Notes under the pieces: generated by a model | What the model was told of the DNA's origin: nothing | The model's database searches: none | Seen by the model: only the letters and a program-made list of their open reading frames with translations | Assembly (NCBI GenBank): GCA_016647705.1 | Contig: CM028333.1 | Coordinates: 7,452,616-7,516,615, forward strand | DNA: 64,000 bases | Origin: Eucommia ulmoides | Taxonomy: Eukaryota > Streptophyta > Magnoliopsida > Garryales > Eucommiaceae | Direction of reading: 5' to 3' | Part shown: in pieces, positions 1 through 10,347 of the stretch | Layout of the letters: every line of letters begins with the position of its first letter | Position numbering within the stretch: position 1 is the first letter of the stretch | Translations under genes and position numbers: made by a program

Positions 1-448
1 GACTTTTAAAACTACATTTTTTTTTTCCATCCTACTAAACAAACTGTTCATCCAATTTATTTATTACAATAATTTTTTTAAAAAGTTTAATAATTTTATC
101 AAAAATTCAAATTCATTGTATGCCATAAAATTTACTGTAATTTTTTAATTACAATTACTTTTAAATAGTACATTAACTTTATATTTCTAAAAAAAATAGT
201 GCATCACATGAATCCATAGCTTAAAATTTTAAGTTGTGGCTGTTCACCGAAAACTCCGAAACAAAAATATATCAATTAACTTTTCAATCCTGAGGACACA
301 GAAAAATGCCCCCACCCACCAGTGAAAAATCAGAAGACTTAAGAACATAGTAAACCATGTTTCAAACCTCAAAACAACCCATCAATAAACACAAAGAAGC
401 CCATTCAACAAGCCTACTTCATCAATTGTCAAAAACAGAGGAACTGAC
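1..448. other. AT-rich 3' flank of KCR1
   Basis: This stretch is strongly AT-rich with homopolymer runs and no coding signal. It lies downstream of the KCR1 stop codon at 449-451, so its right part probably holds the KCR1 3'UTR. Nothing else is recognisable. Confidence 0.6.
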
Positions 449-2491
449 TTATTCCTTTTTCCCGGAATCCTTGCGCTGTCCTCTCTTTCTGATCCTGAGA
501 CAGAACCCAAACCGCCATGAATCAACAGCAAACTCCGGCAAAGAGTAAAGCAGAGCCCAGAGGATGGAGTGGGGCCAGTAGGGGGTGCATCGAGGCTCAT
601 ACCCGATCCAACCAAGAGCAGCCTTTGCATAGCCGGTTGTTGATGGAACAAAGAAAGAAGATTTCCTAATCGAAGCCATCTTCGTGGCCACGTAGAGTGG
701 AACCTGCACCGATGATGTTTCATGGAGATAAATTGTTAAAGAAAATAGGGATGAACATATATTTAATAAATGTGTGCGTGTGTTTTTGAAGTTGCTTAAA
801 GCTTGTCAATCAGGGTTCGACTCTTCTTAAGAGTACTCCGGAAATTAAATTTTGAATTTAATCTTGAATACACTAGGCCGATATGGAGGAGTGTGCCTTT
901 AAGATCGTCCGATGAGGTGATTAGTCAAGGTGTGCGTAAATTGGTCTGAACGCACCTCAACGTAAAAACCGAAAAAAAAAAAAAAAAAAAAAAAAAGAAG
1001 ATGTACAGGGAAAATAACCTTCGGTTGCCTTGGTCTAGATGTTTTTTGTTCTCATAAAACTTGAAACAAATAGAAATTTGAGAACAATTTTGGTTTGTTC
1101 CCTTCCTACGGAAACAAACTTCTTTTTTTGTTCCCATATTTTTGTTTCTGTTTCGAAAACATTCTCTCTGCATCCGGGGATAAAGTTGCATATATTTGAG
1201 CCTCCCGGATGTCACAATGGTAAGAGGGTTCGTGCTCTAAGTTGCCTCTTTTTTTATTTTCCTTTTCTTTTATGTTCCCATAAAACTGGAAGTAGAACAA
1301 AAATCTAGGAACATAGACTCAAAACAAATGAGGCCCAAGTGTTTTCTGTTGGCGAGAGCCTTCGTACCCGGTGTTGACTTTTTTATATTTATTTTTATTT
1401 ATGTTCCCGTGAAACTGGAAACAGACACAAAACAAACAGGGCCAAGTGTTTCCCGTTCTACTTTTCTTTTTCCATTTTTGCAGCAGAAATAGAAATATGG
1501 GAGTCTGAAACATCGGTTTCTGACTTCCTGTTCTGTTTTAATTTTACAAATTTCTGGGCACAAAGAATAATTGTTCCCACATTTCTGTACAGTAAACAAA
1601 GGCCACCTTCATTTCCATTTGCAATCCCTTTTCATGTCATTGAGTAGCGGAGATTTCAACTGAAACAAAGCAGAGTAATCTTAATTGAAAGGCAAACAGA
1701 GTACCTGACACTGCACATCGATCCCACTGTTCTTATATTCAACATAAAGACATCTTGAGAATTGATCAATAAACCTATAAAAAAAAACCACAAAATTTAG
1801 AGAACTATATAAGAAAATCTATAATTATAAATAAAAAAAATAAAAATTCTTACGCTTTTGTCGCTGCATAGACAGCATAGAGCGGATCGGACGGAATGAC
1901 AATGGCGGCACCGGAGCCGATATTGACGATCGCACCTCTTTTTCTCTTGAGCATTCCGGGAAGAACAGCCTGCGTAACCTTGGTTGTGCCTTCGACATTG
2001 ACTTTAATCAGACTATTCAACAACCCATCATCCACTTCGTGGAAAAACCTTGCGTACGGGTAAGAAACCCCAACGTTGTTTATCAGAACTCCGACGTCTA
2101 ATCCATCAATGGCTTCCCGAATCTTATCAATACCCTCGGATAGGTCACCGCTGAAATCGACGACAACGTTCTTGATCTGGGTATTTCCGAATCTCGATCG
2201 AATCTCGGTGGAAACATCGTTTAGCTTGTCGGGATTTCGACCCACCAGAATCAAATTAAGCCCTTTCCGAGCCAATTCAAAGGCAAAACCCTTTCCGATG
2301 CCGTCGGTCGGACCCGTAACAAGAGCCCATGAACCGTATTTCTTCAGATTCTTGGGACTTCTCAGGAAATTAACGTAGACCCATTTGAGAAAAGCAATGG
2401 ATATTTTAAGTGCCAACAAAGAACCAAGGAGACAGAGGGAAGCTACCCAAAGAGGCTGGGTTTTGAGTGCGTCTACGAAACAGAGCACCAT
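449..2491 (-). CDS. KCR1: KCR1, very-long-chain 3-ketoacyl-CoA reductase
   Basis: This gene encodes the NADPH-dependent 3-ketoacyl-CoA reductase of the ER fatty acid elongase complex, which performs the first reduction in very-long-chain fatty acid synthesis for waxes, sphingolipids and seed oil. I read three exons: 2491-1854, 1774-1705 and 703-449. All introns are GT-AG, the phases agree, and the product is 320 aa, close to the roughly 318 aa of the Arabidopsis protein. An N-terminal hydrophobic segment (about residues 13-40) fits an ER membrane anchor. The short-chain dehydrogenase motifs are present: TGPTDGIG (59-66), NNVG (138-141), Ser193, and the catalytic pair Tyr208/Lys212 in YAATK. 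The C-terminus is lysine-rich (GKKE), which may relate to ER retention. Intron 2 is about 1 kb and holds a SINE. No lesion is visible. Identity is from family recognition. Confidence 0.95.
790..995 (+). mobile_element. SINE-like retroposon in KCR1 intron 2
   Basis: A sequence with a tRNA-like box B (GGTTCGACTC near 814) is followed by a conserved 3' body (TTAAGATCGTCC-like, GAGGTGATTAGTC, GTGCGTAA..TGGTC) and ends in a run of more than 20 A. The same body is found in reverse at about 5330, 13012 and 61310. Shared body, poly(A) end and a Pol III box B together point to a SINE family. Box A and target duplications were not resolved, so the 5' end is approximate. Confidence 0.6.
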
Positions 2492-2883
2492 CTTTTTGCG
2501 GCTGTGTTTTTCTTTAGATGCAAATCGGAAGAGTTGGGTCTGAGAAGTGGATTTTCTAGAGAGAGATTTAAGGAGGCAAACCCAGGGAAAAAATTTATAG
2601 ATTGGTGCATGTGGGTTGTTTCACTTCAGTGAGTAAAGATTTTGATTTAAGTTTCCCAGGAAAACAGGGGAGTTCATCCAATGGCAAGAAAGCTGAGGTG
2701 GGAGGTTATTGTGAGAGAGATGAGAACAAAGAGGAGGTGGTTGAGCTGAAAGTAGCTGCATTTGGCGAACTACATTAAACACTACCACTGTTTGGGGTTC
2801 CGTCTCTCAAATTCAAATAATGCAATTGGAGTTCAGTTGAAGTTTATGGGAGTGTCAATATCATTTCCTCATTGATAATATTA
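2492..2883 (-). promoter_or_regulatory. KCR1 5' flank with TATA box
   Basis: On the minus strand a TATAAAT box lies at 2599-2593, about 100 bp upstream of the KCR1 ATG. It is followed by a pyrimidine-rich CTCTCTCT stretch near 2565 typical of plant core promoters. The rest of the interval up to the next transposon is ordinary intergenic DNA in which I see no other feature. Confidence 0.55.
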
Positions 2884-3384
2884 AGGAACAATTTCATATA
2901 CCTCCCCCGAGATTTGTCGAAACAGCAAACACTCCCCCTGTTTTTTACAAAATTACACTATGCTCCTCACTCGCAAATTGGTTCTATCAATAAATTAAGG
3001 GAAAAATTACCTATTAATCCCCAAAAAAGAAATTATTTACCACTTACACCCATCGATTTTTCTTTGCACCGATTAGTCCCGTCAACATATTTTTCTTGCA
3101 CCAATTAGTCCCATCAACACCTTTCCTTACACCAATTAGTCTCATTTTAAAAAATGGTGAGGATTGAGTTTACCGAAATGTCCTCCTACGAGTTTCACAT
3201 TGAGAAGGAAGATCGTCAAATTGGTGTACCACCGCTGTCAGCCGCCGCCGCCACCGCCGCCGCCCCCACCATAAATTACAGCTTTATCCCAAATTTTATC
3301 ACTTTTATATGTTCCAAAAAAAACAACTTAATTTTAGGATAAAATCGTTACTAAACGTAATGTAAAATAAGAGAACAATTGATG

Positions 3385-4265
3385 TTATATTCAACATTTA
3401 CAGGTGTTCAATGTAATATCATATGTATTTTATTCTGCATACAAAAATAAGAGAATAATTAATGTTACATTCAACATCCACATGAGGGGTATTTTGGTTA
3501 GAAAAAAATAACAAAAAAAATAATAATAAAATAATTGATGTTACATTCAATATCCACAGGTGTTGAATGTTATATTCAACATCCACATGAGGAGCATTCA
3601 ACATCTACATGAAGGACATTTTGGTCAGAAAAAAATAACATTAAAAAAAAAAAATCACAGTTGATGTTACATTCAACATCCAACATTCAACATCCACATG
3701 AAGGGTATTTTGGTTAGAAAAAAATAACATTAAAAAAAACAAAAAAACAGTTGATGTTACATTCAACATCCACAGGTGTTGAATGTTACATTCAACATCC
3801 ACATGAGGGGCATTCAACATCCACATTAGGGGTATTTTGGTCAGAAAAAAATAACATTATAAAAAAAAAAAAAAAACACAATTGATGTTATATTCAACAT
3901 CCACAGGTGTTAAATGTTACATTCAACATCCACATGAGGGGCATTTTGGTCAGAAAAAAATAACATTAAAAAAAAAAAAAAAAAAAACACACAGTTGATG
4001 TTACATTCAACACTCACAAGTGTTTAAATGTTACATTCAACATCTACATGAGGGGCATTTTGGTCAGAAAAAAATAACATTAAAAAATAAAAAAAAAATA
4101 AAAAATAAATAAAAAATTGATGTTACATTCAACACCGAATGTTACATTCAACATCCACATGAAGGGTATTTTAGTCAGAAAAAAATAGCATAAAAAAAAA
4201 AAAATTGATGTTACATTCAACATCCATGTGAGGGGTATTTTAGTCATAAAAAGACTTATTAGTAC
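3385..4265. repeat. Degenerate minisatellite, units of about 60-120 bp
   Basis: The motif TTGATGTTACATTCAACATC, then CCACATGAGGGGCATTTTGG, then TCAGAAAAAAATAACATTAA and a variable A-run recurs about ten times. Unit length changes because the A-runs and an internal ATTCAACATCCACA block vary in number. The GATGTTACATTCAACATC core is an imperfect palindrome. Confidence 0.85.
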
Positions 4266-4417
4266 AAACAAAAAGTGATGAGAATATTTGATAATTTTTT
4301 TTGTATTTTAAGACTAAATGGTGCATGTCCCTAAATTAAGATGCACCCACTTCGTCCATGGCGGTGAGTCAATGACGATGTCACAAATTTTGGACCAGGC
4401 TACCCTTGTTTCAATTT

Positions 4418-5130
4418 TTGGTTCTTTTTCTCCCTTTTTTTTTTTTTCAATTCAGTTTTTGTTTTCGTTTTTATATTTTATCCATTGTAAATTTTTTTTA
4501 TCTTTGTTTTTCATTTTTTTTCTTTTTCTGCTTTCAATATTTTTTTCTTTTTTCTGCTTTCAATATTTTTTCCCTTTCTGTTTTTTGTTTAATTTGTTAT
4601 ATTTTTGTTCTATTTTTTTCCCATATTTTCTTTTTTCTTTTCCAATTATTTAGATCCTAACTTTTTTTTTTTTTTGGTATTATCTTCCTTTTTCCTTTTT
4701 TTTTTAATAGAAAACTAAAATTAAAAAAAAATAATAATAAACAAAACAAAATATAAAAAAATGAAAGCTACAAAAATCTAAAACCTAAAAAAGAATAAAG
4801 ACAGATATTTTTTAATAAATAGAGAATCAAAAACAAAAAAATAAAAATAAAAGCATAGATTAGTAAATGAAAAGTAATAAAAAGTTGAAAATCAAAAACA
4901 AAAAAATAAAAATAAAATTGAAAAATATAAAAAATAAAAACATAAAGAGAATGAAATTGAAAAACAAATAATAGAAAACAAGAAGTCCAAAATAAAAACA
5001 CAAAGATGTAATTGAAAACTAAAAAAAATGAAAATCAAAAACAAAAAATTGAACATCCAAACAAGAATAAATAGTAGAAAAAGAAACGATAAAACAAAAT
5101 TTTGACAACAAAAAAAATTAGAAAACATAT
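4418..5130. other. T-rich to A-rich composition switch
   Basis: From about 4418 to 4705 the plus strand is almost pure pyrimidine (T with C), and from about 4705 to 5130 it is almost pure purine (A with G). Long frames in this stretch are artefacts of base composition (poly-Phe, Leu and Lys). The two halves could pair imperfectly as a large foldback. Confidence 0.7.
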
Positions 5131-5324
5131 GAGAAAGTAATTAATTTAAGGCAAAGGGGCAGAACAGTCCTTTCAACTTTTCTGTATTAGTATAGTTTAG
5201 CGAAAAGCAAGGGTGTATCTTTTATTTGTTCAAACTTCAGGGGAAGTGAATGAAATATTCCCTAAAATATTAAACAAAATGGGCTCTTCATGTTCATGTC
5301 TTACGTTTCATCATTGTCATCTTT

Positions 5325-5480
5325 CTTTATTTTTCTATTTTTTTTTTAATTGATTAAGCTCACGCGCACCTTAATTAATCATATCTATGGACAATCTTAA
5401 GAGCTTAAGAGCGTACTCTTCCACATTAGCCTGATTCATTCAAGATTTAATATTTGGAGTGTCCCTCGGAGGGTCGAGTC
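5325..5480 (-). mobile_element. SINE-like retroposon
   Basis: Read on the minus strand this copy contains GAATGAATCAGGCTAATGTG, CTTAAGATTGTCC, GGTGCGCGTGAGC and then a poly(A) tail, seen as a T-run at 5325-5348 on the plus strand. It matches the 3' body of the SINE-like copy in KCR1 intron 2. The 5' end is uncertain. Confidence 0.55.
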
Positions 5481-5763
5481 AAAACTGGTTGAAGCATTGT
5501 CCAATTGAAGATTTCATCATTGTCCAATTGAAGCATTTGCTGTACATATAACAGACACGGTAGAATATGGTACAGTTTTCACATAATACATTGGTGAGTA
5601 TATGTGAGATCTTGGACCCTTCCATCAGACCTTCCGTTGAATTCAACTACAATTTCATGAGATGGAAAGTAAGCTCATATCTCAAAACTGTGCTGTTTAA
5701 CAAAGTGCATTTTCCATGAACAAAACAATGCATATTCCAAGTTAAGTAGCTATTATTCAGCAG

Positions 5764-5803
5764 AAACCAAGAGCCAAGAGCCAAGAGCCAAGAGCCAAGA
5801 GCA
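5764..5803. repeat. 7-bp microsatellite (CCAAGAG)n
   Basis: Five consecutive CCAAGAG units are followed by a variant unit. The repeat sits just left of the TRIM element at 5843. Confidence 0.85.
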
Positions 5804-5842
5804 CAGAGCTTAGCAGCAAGGTGAGTAATATTATACCCAGTA

Positions 5843-6193
5843 GGGTCATCTTGGGTTTCTCTCAACCCCAAAAGTTAGCTCATGAGTTGAGATTTTATCT
5901 CTCACTATAACCTTACCACCAGTCCTTCCACATCCGATGGAGGTAAACCCAACAATCTCCCCCTAACTCATCAGGCCTTTGGTCGGCTAACCCCAACTAG
6001 TTTCTCCCACTGTGGCTATTAAGGCATTAAGCTAGAGATGTTGTAATCTGGGCTCCGATACCAGTGTAGGGTGGTCTTGGGTCTTTCTTAACTCCAAAAG
6101 TTAAGATGAGACTTTCCCCATACATATAACCTGACCACTAGCCCCAATAGTCCTTTCCACATCTAAAGTGGGATAAACCCAACATATCTCAAT
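5843..6193 (-). mobile_element. TRIM retrotransposon (two short LTRs)
   Basis: Two similar blocks of about 115-130 bp (5843-5955 and 6064-6193) run from TAGGGTGGTCTTGGG-like to GGGATAAACCCAACA. In minus orientation they act as LTRs: next to the right block lies a tRNA-iMet primer-binding site (GATACCAG on the plus strand, reverse complement CTGGTATCGGAGCCC, about 6049-6063), and next to the left block is a purine tract (reverse complement of ATCTCCCCCTAAC, about 5956-5968). The interior is only about 110 bp with no protein, the definition of a TRIM. It sits about 55 bp past the stop codon of the protease gene. Confidence 0.7.
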
Positions 6194-6248
6194 CTCAGTC
6201 ACATAAATAATGAGTATTATTCCTATTATTTTAAGACACAACTTACCC

Positions 6249-9200
6249 TTATTTGGACGAATTTGATGAGTAGCGCCATATTATGCCTCCCACCAGATTG
6301 TTAATAGCATGAGAAGCCATTGGCACGATGATGCTGGATGATGATATTGTGGCATATCCGTAGGCGAACCCCACAAAAGTTGCCCTGGAAACAAGATTCC
6401 AAAACAACTCTGATTTTTTCACTCAGTAAGCAAATATAGCTGTTTAAGAGTCCGTTTGGTAAGATATTTAATTCGTTTTAAAAAAAAAAAAAAATTCTTC
6501 AAATGACTCACCCAAATGCACCTTAAAGCAATTATAGACGAAGTCGTCGGGAGTGTAAGAAGTCATCTACGAGGTGAAGAGAGAAAGTAGTTACCAGAGT
6601 GCAAAGGAATATTTTCGACCTCCACCCAAGTGTAAGATCCCAAATAAAACAGAAACCGCCGCGACACTCTGCCAGCTGATTCCAAAAAGTGGTAATAATG
6701 CACCACGAAAAAGAAGTTCCTGTGCAGCACAACACCACCGATCTATAAGGGTCCATTTGGTTGTCTAAATTATCCTATTTTATAGATTAATTAATCTGTA
6801 TATCTCTCCATTTACATATAACATACCAACCCAAAAACCAAGAAAACTGCAGCATCTTCTTTATAAAACAAGAGGAAAGTGAAGAAAAAAAATAGTAATA
6901 ACGATAAATAAATGCTCAGTGAAAAGATCCTCAGCTTACCTCACTAAATCCAGGCAGAACTGATACAACTATGTAATCCAGAGGTTGTAATGAAGTAAGA
7001 ACCTGCATTAAGGGAAAAAAAGAGCGGAATGGAGCTGAATAGGGCAGGCAAGGTTCATAAAATAGTGTAAAGACAAATCTCAAAGCAAGCACATGGTAAC
7101 GAAGGTAGAAATCGGCACTCATTCAATGAATGTCTAGAAAAAAGGGTGTGTTTGGGTAAGGTCACGGGCAGATGCAAGATTCTAGGGTTCAGGGGCGAAT
7201 ATAAAATAAAGGGGTAGTTTTAAAAAAATGAAGTTCAAGGGGGTGGATGTGTATATATTTTACATATTCACATCTAACATATAATAAAAATGGGGGTGGT
7301 TTTAGAATTTTTGGGGACGCGGTCACCACCCCTAGCTCCTCCCCCACCCCACCCAGCATGAGTCCACGGTCCACCATTGGGTAGGGTATTTGAAGGCATT
7401 TGATTTCAAAAAAGGATTTCTTAAGAAAATTTGCAAAGCCCGGTTCAAAATCAAGTAACTTACCCAACCGGACCAAAAGGTTTTCACTTTTAATGGCACA
7501 AAGACTTGAGTTTATGTTTGCTACCAACCTGCTGATTGGCTGCATCACTGGACTCTGCAAAATCTGGCCATGTCTTCAGGAGTAAGAATCGGCACGATGA
7601 AATCAGTACAGCTAGACCTATAATCAACTCAAGGTGCCAGATCTCGAGACTAACTGTCCACATGCAAATGCACAAAAGTGATTTTTTTGATGATAGAACA
7701 AACAAAAAAATGTCATTAGATGTAAGTGAAGAAGAGTTGCATTGCATTGCACCCTAGAATGTAAATACAGAAAAGTGAAAAGCAAAAGAGGAAAGATCAA
7801 TCTTCAAATGGCAACAAATTTCTATTTTCAATACATTTTTGGCCCATTTGGTTGTCTAAATTGTCCTATTTTATGAATTATCTTGTTTTTGATACATACA
7901 AGTATTCCTAATTTTTTAGCTGTACTCTAATTACATGAGAAAATAGTATCTGAACAAAAACAAAATTTTTTATCTAGCTAATTTAGTTTTTGCGCCAAAC
8001 ACGGAAGTATAAAAATTTATTAATTGATTAATTGAAAAATAGTAAATTTGCAAATTGAAGTATAACCGAACGGAACCATAAAGATCTAATGGGTTGTTTA
8101 AAATTTTGCAAACTACTACTTAGGATAAAAAAGAAGGATTGGAATTTTACAAGAAATTTCGGAAGAGCAGTCAACGATCGGCCATCCTCCCATTGATGCA
8201 ATGTGAGAAACCTGCAAACCCAATCAAGGCATAAACATTGGCAATGCATATCGATTAATTTCCAATTAAATCAGAACCATATTGAGAAATTCTCATATAT
8301 TTTGTTCACATTTGATCTGAGAAACTCACTTTCAACAGTTGAAGAAAGCATGGGGGTAAATAATTAAGCGCTACTTTGAATTTTTTTTTTTTTTAAAAGG
8401 ACGCAGTAAACTTGAAAAGATGGCATTAATTTCCATCAAAACTAAGGGCCTGTTTGGTTTTCTAAATTATTTATTTGTTTATTTATTTACGTTGATGAAT
8501 TAATTTGTATTTTTCTCCATTTACCTAGATTTATTCAAATTTAAATATTGTTTGTCTGAACAAAAAAAAAATCTTACTCGGATTACGTGAGAAAATGATA
8601 TCGAAACTAAAATGGTAAGCTAGTTCATTTGAGTGTTTTTTATTCTTACAACCAAATACGAAACTATAACAATCCGTTAATTGACTAAATGAAAAATAGT
8701 ACAATTTGTGAAAATGAAGGACGACCAAACGGGCCCTAACCCTGATTCTTTTTTCGCAAAATACGAAGATTACGTTGTACCTGTCTAATTATTACACCCG
8801 ATGCAGCTATTAGACCGGAAGTGACAGTGCATGCCTGAAGCACAGCCCTCCTGGATGCAATGGATGTTTGTTCGTCCAAACTATTAGATAATAATGACGA
8901 TGCCTCATTGTTGTCTTGAACATATGACTCTCCCTCATTAGATTGCAACTTTTTATCGGTTTTTTGCACTTCCTTTTTTCTTCTCGACTTCTTAACCGAA
9001 TTTTGATTTGCAAAAGCCCTGACATTAGCTTCAAATCTCTACCAAAATAGAATATAAAATCTAATTTCAATTTGGTTTTTGGAAGGAAAGAAGACAATTT
9101 TTTCAGGTTTTATTGGAGCAAATATGAAGTTGGAAACTCACCCGGCATATTTTGGGGCCTATGAACTTGCAGCCTAACAAAATTCAACCAATTTTTGTAC

Positions 9201-9834
9201 CGTCAAAAACAAGGAACAACCCAATAACAAACAATCATTAATCCTTCATCAATCAATGAAAGAAAATACAGATAGCTCAATATGAAAGTGTAGGGTGGTC
9301 TTGGGCTCTCTCAACTCTAAATGTTATACTTTTTCTTACACTTAAAATCTCACCACTACCCTCAATAGACTTCCCCTCACACGTCATGTCTTTGATCGGC
9401 TCACCCTCTCAACCAGTCTCTCCCTTTATAACTATTGAGCCAGAGTTATTGTATACCAGCGTACAGTGGTCTTGAACATCAGACGAGGTTTTCCCTCGCA
9501 CTTAACCAGTTCTTGGGATAAACCCAACAGACAGCAACAGTGAGAAGGAGATTTTCAAAGGTAAAAGAAAATGCAATTAGGTCAACATGCAAATCTGAAC
9601 CTCAGCCCACCGACAGATCCACTCCCCCATAAACGCGTTATTCTCTCAAATTTCGGTCTGAGCATCGGTGTTTTCAGCGATAACCATTTCGAAATTTTGG
9701 AAGGAAAACATAAAACCATAGAAAGAGCAGCGATATAACTTACATGGAACGGGAGAATTAACGAACGGTAGGTGAGTCGAAGACTGAATGCCTGGAATCG
9801 TCCTCCAACAAGAATTTGCAGCGAGCCAACTCAT
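6249..9834 (-). CDS. CPBP (CAAX-type) intramembrane metalloprotease, chloroplast type
   Basis: This gene belongs to the CPBP/ABI family of membrane-embedded metalloproteases; it resembles the Arabidopsis group annotated as CAAX amino-terminal protease family (At1g14270-like, from memory). I read eight exons: 9834-9744, 9173-9142, 9038-8781, 8211-8151, 7653-7529, 7002-6940, 6719-6595 and 6384-6249. Every junction is GT-AG and in frame, giving 296 aa. The three conserved motifs of active family members are intact: EELLFR (Glu210, Glu211, Arg215), FGILH (Phe236, His240) and HAINN (His277, Asn281). Several hydrophobic stretches support a polytopic membrane protein. The N-terminus is rich in Ser, Pro and basic residues and lacks acidic ones, as in plastid transit peptides; this localisation is inferred. 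Exon 2 is only 32 bp. Its introns carry a TRIM and several MITEs. Substrates are unknown. Confidence 0.88.
6749..6832. mobile_element. Truncated MITE in protease-gene intron 6
   Basis: GGGTCCATTTGGTTGTCTAA starts a sequence that matches the left part of the MITE at 7841 (…CTAAATT.TCCTATTTTAT). No right inverted repeat is visible, so this copy looks truncated. It lies in the intron between exons 6 and 7. Confidence 0.5.
7141..7478. mobile_element. MITE remnant in protease-gene intron 5, disrupted
   Basis: The ends carry GTTTGGGTAAGGT (about 7150) and, reversed at about 7470, GGTTGGGTAAGTTACTTGAT. Together with the inner GGTATTTGAAGGCATTTGAT (about 7385) these match the MITE family found in TNO1 introns. 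The middle contains unrelated GGGGTGG-rich sequence, so the element seems interrupted or rearranged. Confidence 0.4.
7841..8077. mobile_element. MITE in protease-gene intron 4
   Basis: The left end GGCCCATTTGGTTGTCTAAA and the reversed right end GGTTCCGTTCGGTTATAC form degenerate inverted repeats. The interior shares TTACATGAGAAAATA, TTTTTGCGCCAAACACGGAA and AATTGATTAATTGAAAAATA with the better preserved element at 8446. No clean target duplication was found. Confidence 0.55.
8446..8736. mobile_element. Harbinger (Tourist-like) MITE in protease-gene intron 3
   Basis: The element begins GGGCCTGTTTGGTTTTCTAA and ends with the inverted form (ACGACCAAACGGGCCC). It is 291 bp, has no coding capacity, and is flanked on both sides by the trinucleotide TAA (8443-8445 and 8737-8739). 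TIR and 3-bp TSD type fit PIF/Harbinger Tourist-like MITEs. Confidence 0.75.
9290..9532 (-). mobile_element. Degenerate TRIM in protease-gene intron 1
   Basis: TGTAGGGTGGTCTTGGGC opens the left LTR, CCCCTCACACGTCATGTC resembles the interior next to the purine tract, and a decayed primer-binding site (TTGTATACCAGCG) precedes a second LTR that ends GGGATAAACCCAACA. It is the same family as the copy at 5843 but internally shortened. It lies in the 570-bp intron between exons 1 and 2. Confidence 0.6.
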
Positions 9835-10338
9835 CACTCGCACTAGCTCCAACTCCTCCTAAATTTTCAGTGCACCTTCATGTGAAACTGTAATCTACTA
9901 ATCTCAATCTCATAACCCAGTGTCCCCAGAGAAAAAATTACGTACTACAATGAACAAACATCTGTTAAAGGTTGCTAATTAGCGACCACAAAAATGCCTT
10001 TAAACACTTAAAAAAAAAAAAAAAAACAATTTTTTTTTTGTAATTATTGTGAAATTTGGAAATGAGAAATAAAAAAAAATAATAATTAAAATCAAAAAAT
10101 TTGTTTGTAACCAAAAAAAAAAAAAAAATCAAGAATTTTGTGCTATGAGACCCAAAAGCCAACTTAATTAAAATTTAGCACTAAAATAGCAAGAGTAATG
10201 ATATGGAACTCAACTCTCATCCCAAATTTTTATCCGATGGATCCAAAAAAAAAAAATTTGGAGGATCAAGTTAGAATTATTTATAGAAATTTTGATGAGG
10301 GGAATCAAAAAAAAATTTATATCTAAAAAGCTTTTTTA
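9835..10338. other. Intergenic DNA, 5' side of the protease gene
   Basis: The left part must hold the protease-gene 5'UTR and promoter. I see no clear TATA box. The remainder has long A-runs (10007-10027, 10105-10130) and no coding signal. Confidence 0.4.
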
Positions 10339-10347
10339 TATATTTTA

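Larger units (their letters stand above)
2884..5262. mobile_element. MULE-like foldback element with minisatellite core
   Basis: The left end (GGAACAATTTCATATACCTC) and the reverse complement of the right end (GGGAATATTTCATTCACTTC) match over about 40 bp with scattered mismatches, as in degenerate terminal inverted repeats. Both flanks contain AATATTAA, but no exact 9-bp duplication could be fixed. The interior has no transposase: it holds a GCC-rich patch (3235-3270), a minisatellite and T-rich then A-rich DNA. The boundaries and class are inferred from similarity in style to the two better-defined MULEs in this window. Confidence 0.4.

Noticed and set aside
4318..5128. Several 75-110-aa frames rich in Phe, Leu and Ile.
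   Set aside because: They are translations of T-rich or A-rich low-complexity DNA.
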